The notes beneath the pieces are model-generated. The model had not been told where the DNA came from. It made no database searches and worked only from the letters and a program-made list of their open reading frames with translations. This document shows, one piece after another, positions 6,135 through 12,379 of a stretch of 12,467 bases of DNA. Position 1 is the first letter of the stretch. The number at the start of each line of letters is the position of its first letter. The position numbers were made by a program, and so were the translations under genes. The stretch covers positions 1-12,467 of the forward strand of contig QLUI01000022.1 in assembly GCA_018725345.1 (NCBI GenBank), read 5' to 3'. Source of the stretch: Bacillota bacterium (GTDB taxonomy: Bacteria; Bacillota; Dethiobacteria; Dethiobacterales; Dethiobacteraceae).

Positions 6135-6427
6135 TAGTTTTTTCTCCTTCGCAAGATAGCTAAATCTTGACGCTTTTCTATTAGTCTTAGTCTGCCTGCA
6201 ACTGTCCAGAAGGAACTGTTAATTTTGGGGGGGGCAGGTTTTAATGAGCTGACTATAAATTGATTTGCCGATATATTTAGATATGCTGAAATCGCCGCCG
6301 CAATGGCTGCAACAATTTCCGGAGCAACTCCTGTCTTCTGTACTTCGTCCGAAAGCGTTACGGAGGAAACTCCTTTAGTAGGGTTGAATTTAGCCGACCC
6401 TGCTAAACCTAGCAAACTGTCATCCAT
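6134..6427 (-). CDS. Small decarboxylase-associated subunit (MmdD/MmdE-like)
   Basis: This is a 97-residue protein. Its segment from about 25 to 80 has the pattern 'EIVAAIAAAISAYL...QFIVSSLKPAP...SSFWTVAGRLRL'. That is the pattern of the epsilon subunit, and of the C-terminal part of the delta subunit, of Veillonella-type methylmalonyl-CoA decarboxylase: an alanine-rich helix, then basic residues and a W-x-x-A-G-R motif. No membrane anchor is present, unlike the N-terminal part of OadG/MmdD. AAGGAGG lies nine bases before the ATG. It overlaps the biotin carrier start, and the pair forms the end of a short operon. A run of eight Gs on the plus strand lies in the region coding for KPAPPK and is a potential slippage site. 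The family call rests on the short motif and the neighbour. Confidence 0.65.
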   Translation of the reverse strand: MDDSLLGLAGSAKFNPTKGVSSVTLSDEVQKTGVAPEIVAAIAAAISAYLNISANQFIVSSLKPAPPKINSSFWTVAGRLRLIEKRQDLAILRRRKN

Positions 6428-6463
6428 TGTATATTTCCTCCTTCCAAAAAAGCTTTTTTTTGT

Positions 6464-6664
6464 TTAATCATGCTCTGCTCCTACCAAGGCTCTGGCAAAA
6501 TCGGGACAACGCAGTTCACAAGGTCCGCAGCCACTACAAGCGGCCGGATCTTTCGGGTATGGCTTGCCGTCTTCTCCTATTGCTAAAACATTTTTTGGAC
6601 AAACGCTATCGCAAATGCCGCACTGTTTGCACCATTTTTTATTTATCTTGGTTTTTCTTTTGGG
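6464..6664 (-). pseudogene. Two-[4Fe-4S] ferredoxin-like protein, 5' end disrupted
   Basis: The open frame of 66 codons encodes KINKKWCKQCGICDSVCPKN and, after it, CSGCGPCELRCPDF. This gives two complete CxxCxxCxxxCP clusters, as in ferredoxins and the delta subunit (KorD) of 2-oxoacid:ferredoxin oxidoreductases. No ATG, GTG or TTG lies in frame before the first cluster; the frame opens after a TAA at 6665-6667, at the edge of a hairpin repeat. About 130 bases upstream, GGGAGG is followed by GTG (6794-6796) and codons for SKKN, which look like the missing beginning ahead of KRKTKINKK. The simplest reading is an insertion that split the gene. It ends 36 bases before the decarboxylase subunit gene. 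A non-standard start (ATA at 6646) cannot be excluded. Confidence 0.6.
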
Positions 6665-6670
6665 TTAAGA

Positions 6671-6734
6671 CCCCACCTCTAAGCGAAGCGTAGGTGGGAA
6701 TTTTTAATCAGGTGGAGTAGACTCTCCACCTGAT
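6671..6734. repeat. Pair of hairpins, possible IS200/IS605-type end
   Basis: Two adjacent hairpins occur here. One has CCCACCT and AGGTGGG arms (around 6671-6697) with a 13-nt loop. The other has CAGGTGGAG and CTCCACCTG arms (9 bp, around 6711-6734). Paired imperfect hairpins without long inverted ends are typical of the ends of IS200/IS605 elements and their nonautonomous derivatives. No transposase or TnpB frame is present. The segment sits exactly between the two halves of the ferredoxin frame. Confidence 0.45.
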
Positions 6735-6823
6735 TCCCCGATGTTTCAGCAAAGCTTAAACGAGTTCACTATAATTGAGTGGTTCTTTTTGCTCACAATA
6801 CCTCCCGCTAATTTAACCCAAAG

Positions 6824-6852
6824 AAAATACCTGCGAACTAGTATTTTGTCAG
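6824..6852 (-). promoter_or_regulatory. Possible promoter for the ferredoxin-decarboxylase subunit genes
   Basis: On the minus strand, CTGACA (6847-6852), 17 bp and TATTTT (6824-6829) resemble a sigma-A promoter. It lies between the PHP gene stop and the GTG at 6796. The -10 box matches only 4 of 6 positions. Confidence 0.4.
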
Positions 6853-6868
6853 ATTCAAGTTAATTCGA

Positions 6869-7738
6869 CTAAAGCTTAGAAACTCCTTTTTTCATTATTT
6901 CTGAATTTTGCAGCATTTGCAGTCGATTCTCCCGGAAATCCTTAAACTCACTGGCAGCAAGACCACAATTTGCCAAAGTAGAAGTGTGACCAACTCCTGA
7001 GCCATGAAAATCTGATCCGCCACAAATAAATAGGCGAAGCGATTTTGCTAATTGTCGATAGTGTCCAGACTGTGAGGGGTTTTGGTCCGGATGATATACT
7101 TCCAACCCTTGCAAACCATGAGAAATAAATTCAGTCAGCAAGCTATCCTTGCGTGACAAATAAGGATGTGCCCAGGCTGCCAAACCACCGGCTGACCTGA
7201 TTATTGCTATTGCCTCTTGTGGTTTTAGTTTGTAGCGCTCCACATATCCAGGCATCCTGTAACCCAGCAGATCATTGAATACTGCCTGCGCGCTTGGCAA
7301 ATACCCTTTCTCTACCAACGCTCTAGCCACATGAAGACGCCCGGGGGCAGCTTTGCCGGCAAAATCCAGCACATCTCCCAAGCTGATTAGATAACCTAAT
7401 GAGTTAAGTTTTTTAACCGTCTTTTCTGCTCGACTAAAACGGCTCTCTTGTAATATTTTTAATAAAGCAATTAAGTCGGAATCGGTATGATCAATATAAA
7501 ACCCCAGAATATGAATTTCTCTATCATCAATCTCCGTACTAAGTTCTATCCCAGGAATGATTTCAGGCAGAGTATTTTCAGAAGCATTCATAGCGCTACT
7601 TATGCCATCAATCGTGTCATGATCTGTAATAGCAATGGCTGACAATCCAAGCTTACCCGCTTTTTTTACAATCTCAACGGGCGATAGTAAACCATCACTG
7701 GCGGTTGTATGGATATGCAAATCGGCTACTACATTCAT
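6869..7738 (-). CDS. PHP-domain phosphoesterase (TrpH/YciV-like)
   Basis: This 289-residue PHP-fold metal phosphoesterase carries the expected metal ligands: DLHIHTTASDG (His8, His10, Asp15), ITDHDT (Asp39, His40), Glu65, His76, AWAHP (His191) and GSDFHG (Asp243, His245). The GRLHVARAL segment at about 133-141 is the usual GR-H-AR of this subfamily. Relatives hydrolyse 3',5'-bisphosphonucleotides and trim 5' ends of short RNAs or rRNA (RNase AM). A nucleotide or RNA role is therefore likely but not proved here. The ATG overlaps the dipeptidase stop by one base (TGATG), so the two are coupled. Confidence 0.85.
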   Translation of the reverse strand: MNVVADLHIHTTASDGLLSPVEIVKKAGKLGLSAIAITDHDTIDGISSAMNASENTLPEIIPGIELSTEIDDREIHILGFYIDHTDSDLIALLKILQESRFSRAEKTVKKLNSLGYLISLGDVLDFAGKAAPGRLHVARALVEKGYLPSAQAVFNDLLGYRMPGYVERYKLKPQEAIAIIRSAGGLAAWAHPYLSRKDSLLTEFISHGLQGLEVYHPDQNPSQSGHYRQLAKSLRLFICGGSDFHGSGVGHTSTLANCGLAASEFKDFRENRLQMLQNSEIMKKGVSKL

Positions 7739-8736
7739 CAGCGCCCCCCCGGTTCCATATTTTTTTTAATAACCCGAAGAAAGTTTTCCCCCAAAATCTG
7801 TTTTACCTCTTTGGAGGAAAAGCCGCGCCGCAACAGTGCCTCTGTAAGTATTGGCAGCCTTGAAACATCATCTAGTCCAGTCACTACAGTTGAAATCCCA
7901 TCATAATCAGAGCCTAATCCTAAAATGCCAACACCAAAACGATCTGCGATATAACAAAAATGATCGAGTAACGCCTCTATGCTGCAAGTAACTGAATTAG
8001 CGACAAAAGGCGGATAATAGGTTAATCCTACTACGCCATCATTATCCCGTAATAAACGCAGTTGTTCATCGCTTAGATTTCTTTTATGACTGCAGACACC
8101 GGCAGCGTTAGCATGTGTCACGACAATCGGCAAAGACGATTCAGTCAATAACTCGCAAAATCCCCGGGGTGCTAAGTGAGCAGCATCAACAAGAATACCA
8201 AGTCGATTCATTTCGCGGACCATCTCTCTGCCTAGGCTAGTCAGACCGCCAGGGTTTACGCCGGCACCCACACCATCAGCCAACATATCACGCTCGTTCC
8301 AGGTAAGGCCCACGCTACGTAAGCCTAGCCGGTAAAGTATGTGAAGAATCTCTACGCTTTCCAGCGCCTCTGCCCCTTCAAGAGCCAAAATTGCTCCAAG
8401 ACTACCTTTTGTTAACGCTAACTCCAACTCATGCCAACTTTTAATCACCGTCACACTTTCAGCATGTTTTCCCATTTCCTGTAAAAAATGTTCCATCAAA
8501 GTCGGGGCACGCCTTAAAGCAGCGCAGGTTTTATATTCTGGCTCAACGTAGAGAGCAAAAAACTGTATTTTTACTCCACCTTCCCTTAACCGTGGCAAAT
8601 CCAAGTGTCCAACTTCATTGCGCTGCCCAAAATGAGACGATTTATGAATCCCATTAAACAAGCGGACAGTATCACAGTGCGCGTCTACCACCACAGCTTC
8701 CCTATGCAACTTTTCTGCAGTTAAATCTTCAGACAC
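7738..8736 (-). CDS. Membrane-type dipeptidase, peptidase family M19
   Basis: This 332-residue protein is of the renal dipeptidase family. The zinc-site residues are visible: DAHCDT (His20, Asp22), the bridging Glu120 in ALEGAE, His187 (DAAHLAP), His208 (VTHANA), the following HKRN with Arg219, and GSDYDG (Asp277). No signal peptide is seen, so it is likely cytoplasmic. It would hydrolyse dipeptides, including D-amino-acid-containing ones. TTAGGAGG lies seven bases before the ATG. The terminator of ymdB lies just upstream, so expression needs read-through or a promoter I could not identify in the 40-base gap. Its end is coupled to the PHP gene. Confidence 0.9.
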   Translation of the reverse strand: MSEDLTAEKLHREAVVVDAHCDTVRLFNGIHKSSHFGQRNEVGHLDLPRLREGGVKIQFFALYVEPEYKTCAALRRAPTLMEHFLQEMGKHAESVTVIKSWHELELALTKGSLGAILALEGAEALESVEILHILYRLGLRSVGLTWNERDMLADGVGAGVNPGGLTSLGREMVREMNRLGILVDAAHLAPRGFCELLTESSLPIVVTHANAAGVCSHKRNLSDEQLRLLRDNDGVVGLTYYPPFVANSVTCSIEALLDHFCYIADRFGVGILGLGSDYDGISTVVTGLDDVSRLPILTEALLRRGFSSKEVKQILGENFLRVIKKNMEPGGR

Positions 8737-8775
8737 ATCGATCGTCCTCCTAACCGGATGCTTTTGTTATAAAGG

Positions 8776-8805
8776 AAAAAAACACCGGAGTTAAAGGTGT
8801 TTTTT
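8776..8805 (-). terminator. Terminator after ymdB
   Basis: A 10-bp stem (AAAAAACACC at 8777-8786 with GGTGTTTTTT at 8796-8805) has a 9-nt loop and a T-run in both directions. On the minus strand it ends ymdB, about 30 bases after its stop. Confidence 0.8.
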
Positions 8806-8836
8806 CAAGTGAAGGGAATTTATAAACTAATAGAAA

Positions 8837-9622
8837 TCAGAACTCATGTAAGTCAAATATCCGCTCAATATGCAGAGCCTTTCCACTAACTAAATCTATC
8901 TCTACAAGCACGGCATTAAACTGCACCGGGCCTTCTTTAACTACTTCATAGCGAACAGGCAGCTGTGTCATAAACTTATTCAAGACAGTTTCCGGCTCGA
9001 CACCCAGCACCGACTCATACGGACCGGTCATACCGGCATCCGTAATGTAGGCTGTGCCCTGAGTTAATATTCGCTCATCGGCAGTCTGCACATGAGTGTG
9101 AGTGCCAATCACCGCAGAAACATGGCCGTCCAAAAAACGCCCCATAGCTATTTTTTCCGATGTGGCTTCTGCATGAAAATCTAGAATAATCACGGATGTT
9201 TCCTGTTTCAACAGACTGACTGCATCGCGTAAGGTCCTAAAAGGGCAGTCAAGCGCAGGCATAAAAACACGTCCGCTGGCATTAACAACGGCTACCTTTA
9301 CGCCATGGACTGAAAGCAGACGAAATCCGGCGCCTGGAGTGCCGGGTGGATAATTTATGGGTCTGATAATCCGTTTTTCTTTTTCTATGTAATCCAAGGC
9401 TTCCCGCTTGTCCCAGACATGGTTTCCCATTGTAAGCAGATCAACGCCAAAAGAAAAAAGCTCATTAGCTGTTTTCTCGTTAAATCCGGTGCCCGCAGCT
9501 AAGTTTTCGCCATTAGCTATAGCCAGATCAATTCGGTAGTTCTCGACTATGCGTGGCAGTAAATCCCTGACACAATTTCGTCCCGGACGACCTACAACAT
9601 CACCAATCAGCAATATTCTCAC
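8837..9622 (-). CDS. ymdB: YmdB-like metallophosphoesterase (TIGR00282 family)
   Basis: This 261-residue calcineurin-like phosphoesterase is close in length to Bacillus YmdB (264). The di-metal ligands are present at the expected positions: Asp8 (GDVVGRPGR), Glu39 (NGEN), Asn67-His68 (GNH), His150 (DFHAEAT), His175 and His177 (GTHTHVQTAD). YmdB hydrolyses 2',3'-cyclic nucleotides and affects biofilm and sporulation choices in Bacillus, where it also lies near rny. The start is a GTG at 9622, with GGAG 13 bases upstream, a rather long spacing. The gene follows a terminator and has no evident promoter of its own. Confidence 0.92.
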   Translation of the reverse strand: MRILLIGDVVGRPGRNCVRDLLPRIVENYRIDLAIANGENLAAGTGFNEKTANELFSFGVDLLTMGNHVWDKREALDYIEKEKRIIRPINYPPGTPGAGFRLLSVHGVKVAVVNASGRVFMPALDCPFRTLRDAVSLLKQETSVIILDFHAEATSEKIAMGRFLDGHVSAVIGTHTHVQTADERILTQGTAYITDAGMTGPYESVLGVEPETVLNKFMTQLPVRYEVVKEGPVQFNAVLVEIDLVSGKALHIERIFDLHEF

Positions 9623-9678
9623 TAAAAGATAATCACTCCAAAGTCCGATTTTGCAATTATTCCCTGCGCATCAACAAT

Positions 9679-9717
9679 GTCTAAAAATAGGCTGTATTTC
9701 ACAGCCTATTTTTAGAC
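9679..9717 (-). terminator. Terminator after the 177-residue protein gene
   Basis: A perfect 17-bp inverted repeat (9679-9695 and 9701-9717) has a 5-nt loop. Its GC-rich part, TAGGCTGT, is followed by TTTTT on either strand, so it can act in both directions. It includes the stop codon of the upstream gene (9712-9714). Confidence 0.85.
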
Positions 9718-10245
9718 GGTATTCTTAATCATATCATAAACAAATACTTTACCTGCCTCGCGAAAGGCGATCAGGTTGTCCTTTTGCGTTCCGGTATTAT
9801 GGCTGAGTAAGTACTCAATGATTTCTTCCTGCCGAATCAACTCTTCTTCATGAATAGATTCTCCCTCATCACCTTCACGTATAAGTATGGTGGGAAAATG
9901 CCCGGAGATAATGCCGCAAATCAACTGAATCCACTCCAGGGAAAGGTCGGATGTTCTGCAGCACAGTTCTAACAAGTTAACCTTTCCTGCTCGTTGCAAC
10001 TTAGGCTTTACCTGTAAATATTCCCCTGTTAGCTCATGGTATGCGGACAATGAATTTTTAAGAACGAGTTTAAAGTTTGCGACATCATCTTTTTTGACGA
10101 TGCCAGCCAAGATGAATGTAAATTTTGCACTGTCCTGCGGCATGTCAATATTTATCGACATGATTTCAGGGAAACGCACTAGTAATGAAATCAGCAAATT
10201 TGTAGTATAAGCATCCTGTTTTGTCTGTTGTTTCATTTTTGACAC
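9712..10245 (-). CDS. Protein of unknown function between rny and ymdB
   Basis: I do not recognise this 177-residue protein. It is soluble, with no signal peptide or membrane segment. The N-terminal half alternates strands and helices (LLISLLVRFPEIMSINID, KFTFILAGIV), the middle has LLELCCRTSDLSLEWIQLI, and the C-terminal part is acidic (EGDEGESIHEEELIRQEEIIEYLL) and ends NLIAFREAGKVFVYDMIKN. The open frame reaches back to 10320, but AGGGG lies ten bases before the GTG at 10245, making that the likely start; an ATG at 10236 is the alternative. It lies between two long hairpins and so is probably a separate transcription unit or is expressed by read-through from rny. The position next to rny and ymdB hints at RNA metabolism, but this is only context. 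Confidence 0.75.
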   Translation of the reverse strand: MSKMKQQTKQDAYTTNLLISLLVRFPEIMSINIDMPQDSAKFTFILAGIVKKDDVANFKLVLKNSLSAYHELTGEYLQVKPKLQRAGKVNLLELCCRTSDLSLEWIQLICGIISGHFPTILIREGDEGESIHEEELIRQEEIIEYLLSHNTGTQKDNLIAFREAGKVFVYDMIKNTV

Positions 10246-10406
10246 TGTAACACATCCCCTAAATAAGTATCTAAAACTAAAAATACGCCTACTCTGAAAA
10301 AGCGAGGCTGCAACAGACAACCTTGCTAATATAATTGTTAATTCAATATCGGCTAAAAAAATCCTTCTCTCGCCATAAATTCTCTGATTGTAATTTTTGG
10401 TTATGA

Positions 10407-10466
10407 GCTAAATAGACTAAGACAACGGGCGGAGTTTCCTCCGCCCGTTGTCTTAGTCTATTTAGC
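10407..10466 (-). terminator. Perfect 28-bp hairpin at the 3' end of rny
   Basis: Bases 10407-10434 and 10439-10466 are perfectly complementary over 28 bp. The minus-strand RNA has a GAAA tetraloop closed by GGAG/CTCC. The stem includes the rny stop codon and its last two sense codons. No U-run follows, so it is unusual for a simple intrinsic terminator and could instead protect the 3' end. Confidence 0.75.
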
Positions 10467-11999
10467 ATAGTCTACCGCTCTCGTTTCACGAATCACAGTT
10501 ACTTTTATCTGACCAGGATATTCTAGGTTTTCTTCAATTTTCTTTACAATTTCACGTGCCATGGTCACACTAGCCAAATCATCTATACGTTCAGACTTGA
10601 CCATGATACGAACCTCACGTCCCGCTTGAATCGCATAAGCTTTGTCCACACCTTCAAGTGACTCCGCAATCGCTTCAAGTTTTTCAAGGCGTTTAATATA
10701 TGTTTCCAGAGTTTCACGTCGAGCCCCCGGCCTAGCGGCAGATACAGCATCTCCTGCCTGAATTAATACTGCCTCAAGCGTAAGAAATTCCTCGTCTCCG
10801 TGATGGGCGGCTATAGCATTTACTATCTCCCGAGACTCTTTATACTTTTTAGCTAAGTCGCCGCCGATGGTAACATGTGGACCTTCCACTTCATGATCTA
10901 CAGCTTTCCCGATATCATGAAGCAACCCCGCCCGTTTAGCAAACTTAATATCAAGACCAAGTTCCGCCGCCATGGTCCCAGCCAAATGTGCTACTTCTAT
11001 AGAGTGTTTAAGCACGTTCTGACCATAACTTGTGCGATAGCGCAGACGACCAAGTAATTTGACTAACTCAGGATGCAGGCCATGAACACCAGCTTCAAAA
11101 GTGGCAGACTCCCCTTCTTCACGAATGCGCAGATCCACTTCCTGGCGGGCTTTATCAACCATTTCCTCGATACGAGCCGGATGGATCCGACCGTTAACCA
11201 CCAGTTTTTCCAACGCTATCCTGGCGACTTCTCGACGAATAGGGTTAAAACCAGACAAGATAACGGCTTCCGGTGTGTCATCAATAATCAGATCAATCCC
11301 GGTCAACGTTTCAAGGGCGCGGATATTCCGACCTTCGCGGCCGATTATCCTACCCTTCATTTCATCGTTTGGCAAGGAAACGACGGAAACTGTCGTTTCT
11401 GAAACATGATCAGCAGCAAACTTCTGAATTGCATATGTGATAATATGCCGAGCCTTTTTTTCTGCATCTTCTTTGGCCTGACTTTCCAGATCCTTAATCA
11501 TCATAGCCATTTCATATTTAACTTCTTCTCGGACACGGGAAAGCAAAAGTTCTTTAGCCTCATCAAGCGTCATATTAGACAGACGTTCCAATTCGGCCGA
11601 TTGTTGCCTAACTACTTCTTCCGCTCTCTCGCGTACAGCGCCGATTTCCAGTTCCTTATTTTTTAGCTCATCTTCTTTACGTTCTATTGAAGTTGTCTTT
11701 TTGTCCAAGGTTTCCTCTTTTTGTACTAAACGCCGTTCCGTCCGTTGAAACTCTGCGCGACGTTCACGGCTCTCCTGCTCCAAATCTTTTCGAAGCTTAT
11801 GCACTTCTTCCTTAGCCTCAACAATTTTTTCTCTTTTGACGGCTTGTGCCTGCTTTTCAGCCTCATCTAACAAATTTTTTGCTACTTCCTCAGCAGAACC
11901 AATTTTACCTTCCGCCAATTGCCTGCGGACAAAATACCCTCCCGCGGCAGACAACGCAGCCGTTAATAATACCATGAGGACAACTGTGATAATATTCAA
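10458..11999 (-). CDS. rny: Ribonuclease Y
   Basis: This is the 513-residue endoribonuclease that initiates mRNA decay at the membrane. Its order is: N-terminal membrane segment (residues 2-25), a long charged coiled coil (about 35-190), a KH RNA-binding domain with GRIIGREGRNI (217-227), and an HD domain with HSIEVAHLA (332-340), the metal-binding His361-Asp362 and AHHGDE (398-403). Length and layout match RNase Y of other Firmicutes. An ATG at 12023 is in frame, but its codons cover the ribosome site. AGGAGG lies nine to ten bases before the TTG at 11999, which gives the usual MNIITVVL start, so TTG is chosen. A strong promoter and a leader of about 190 nt with a terminator-like hairpin precede it, and a 28-bp hairpin ends it. 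Confidence 0.95.
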   Translation of the reverse strand: MNIITVVLMVLLTAALSAAGGYFVRRQLAEGKIGSAEEVAKNLLDEAEKQAQAVKREKIVEAKEEVHKLRKDLEQESRERRAEFQRTERRLVQKEETLDKKTTSIERKEDELKNKELEIGAVRERAEEVVRQQSAELERLSNMTLDEAKELLLSRVREEVKYEMAMMIKDLESQAKEDAEKKARHIITYAIQKFAADHVSETTVSVVSLPNDEMKGRIIGREGRNIRALETLTGIDLIIDDTPEAVILSGFNPIRREVARIALEKLVVNGRIHPARIEEMVDKARQEVDLRIREEGESATFEAGVHGLHPELVKLLGRLRYRTSYGQNVLKHSIEVAHLAGTMAAELGLDIKFAKRAGLLHDIGKAVDHEVEGPHVTIGGDLAKKYKESREIVNAIAAHHGDEEFLTLEAVLIQAGDAVSAARPGARRETLETYIKRLEKLEAIAESLEGVDKAYAIQAGREVRIMVKSERIDDLASVTMAREIVKKIEENLEYPGQIKVTVIRETRAVDYAK

Positions 12000-12040
12000 G
12001 TGATTTTCACCTCCTAAACTCATTTTTAGATAAACAAAAA

Positions 12041-12063
12041 TAGCTGTGTGGGCACACAGCTAT
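12041..12063 (-). promoter_or_regulatory. Terminator-like hairpin in the rny leader (candidate attenuator)
   Basis: On the minus strand ATAGCTGTGT and ACACAGCTAT form a 10-bp stem with a GCCC loop, followed by TTTTTGTTTAT, and then the rny ribosome site about 18 bases later. The best promoter lies about 140 bases upstream, so this hairpin is within the rny leader. It can be displaced: GTGTGGG (12171-12177) pairs with CCCACAC inside the hairpin, and ATAAAGAG (12159-12166) pairs with CTCTTTAT just before it. It could instead be a leftover terminator for recX transcripts. Confidence 0.55.
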
Positions 12064-12197
12064 AAAGAGGCATATACGAATCTTAACTGGTTCGCACTAA
12101 AAATATCATTTTTTTTTACCCAGTAAAAGATATATATGGTCAGGCAATAAGCCATTTACTCTTTATCATACCCACACTAATGTTTCTTCTGCCTCAA

Positions 12198-12226
12198 ATT
12201 GTATCTTTTTTACTGCATTATGTCAA
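12198..12226 (-). promoter_or_regulatory. Sigma-A promoter of rny
   Basis: On the minus strand, TTGACA (12221-12226), exactly 17 bp and TACAAT (12198-12203) form a near-perfect promoter. The start is near 12190. The MITE target duplication ends eight bases upstream of the -35 box. Confidence 0.88.
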
Positions 12227-12244
12227 GATTTGCGAAAAATTCCC

Positions 12245-12379
12245 AGGACTGACGCATGAAAAATGCTCACACCCTGTTATCTTATGACACTTTCACAGGA
12301 AAATATTGCGAAAATATATTTCGTTTCAGACCCTACAAGCCTTGCTATGTCTGCACTTTAAAAGTCATGCGTCAGCTCT
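12245..12379. mobile_element. 135-bp MITE-like element inserted in the 3' end of recX
   Basis: The ends AGGACTGACGCATGA (12245-12259) and, inverted, AGAGCTGACGCATGA (12365-12379) match at 13 of 15 bases, with 11 in a row. Each is directly bordered by the same 11-mer GAAAAATTCCC (12234-12244 and 12380-12390), which is an exact target duplication. The interior is AT-rich and noncoding, with a small palindrome near the centre (12309-12323). An 11-bp duplication is in the range of IS4-family transposases (IS231-like). No transposase is present. Confidence 0.75.

Noticed and set aside
6427..6693. Plus-strand frame of 88 codons
   Set aside because: It is antisense to the ferredoxin frame, whose eight spaced cysteines are the real signal.
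11073..11409. Two plus-strand frames of more than 100 codons inside rny
   Set aside because: They are shadows of the KH-HD region of rny, overlapping each other and lacking ribosome sites.
12000..12023. ATG at 12023 as rny start
   Set aside because: Its codons run through the AGGAGG ribosome site; TTG at 11999 has correct spacing and gives the usual RNase Y start.
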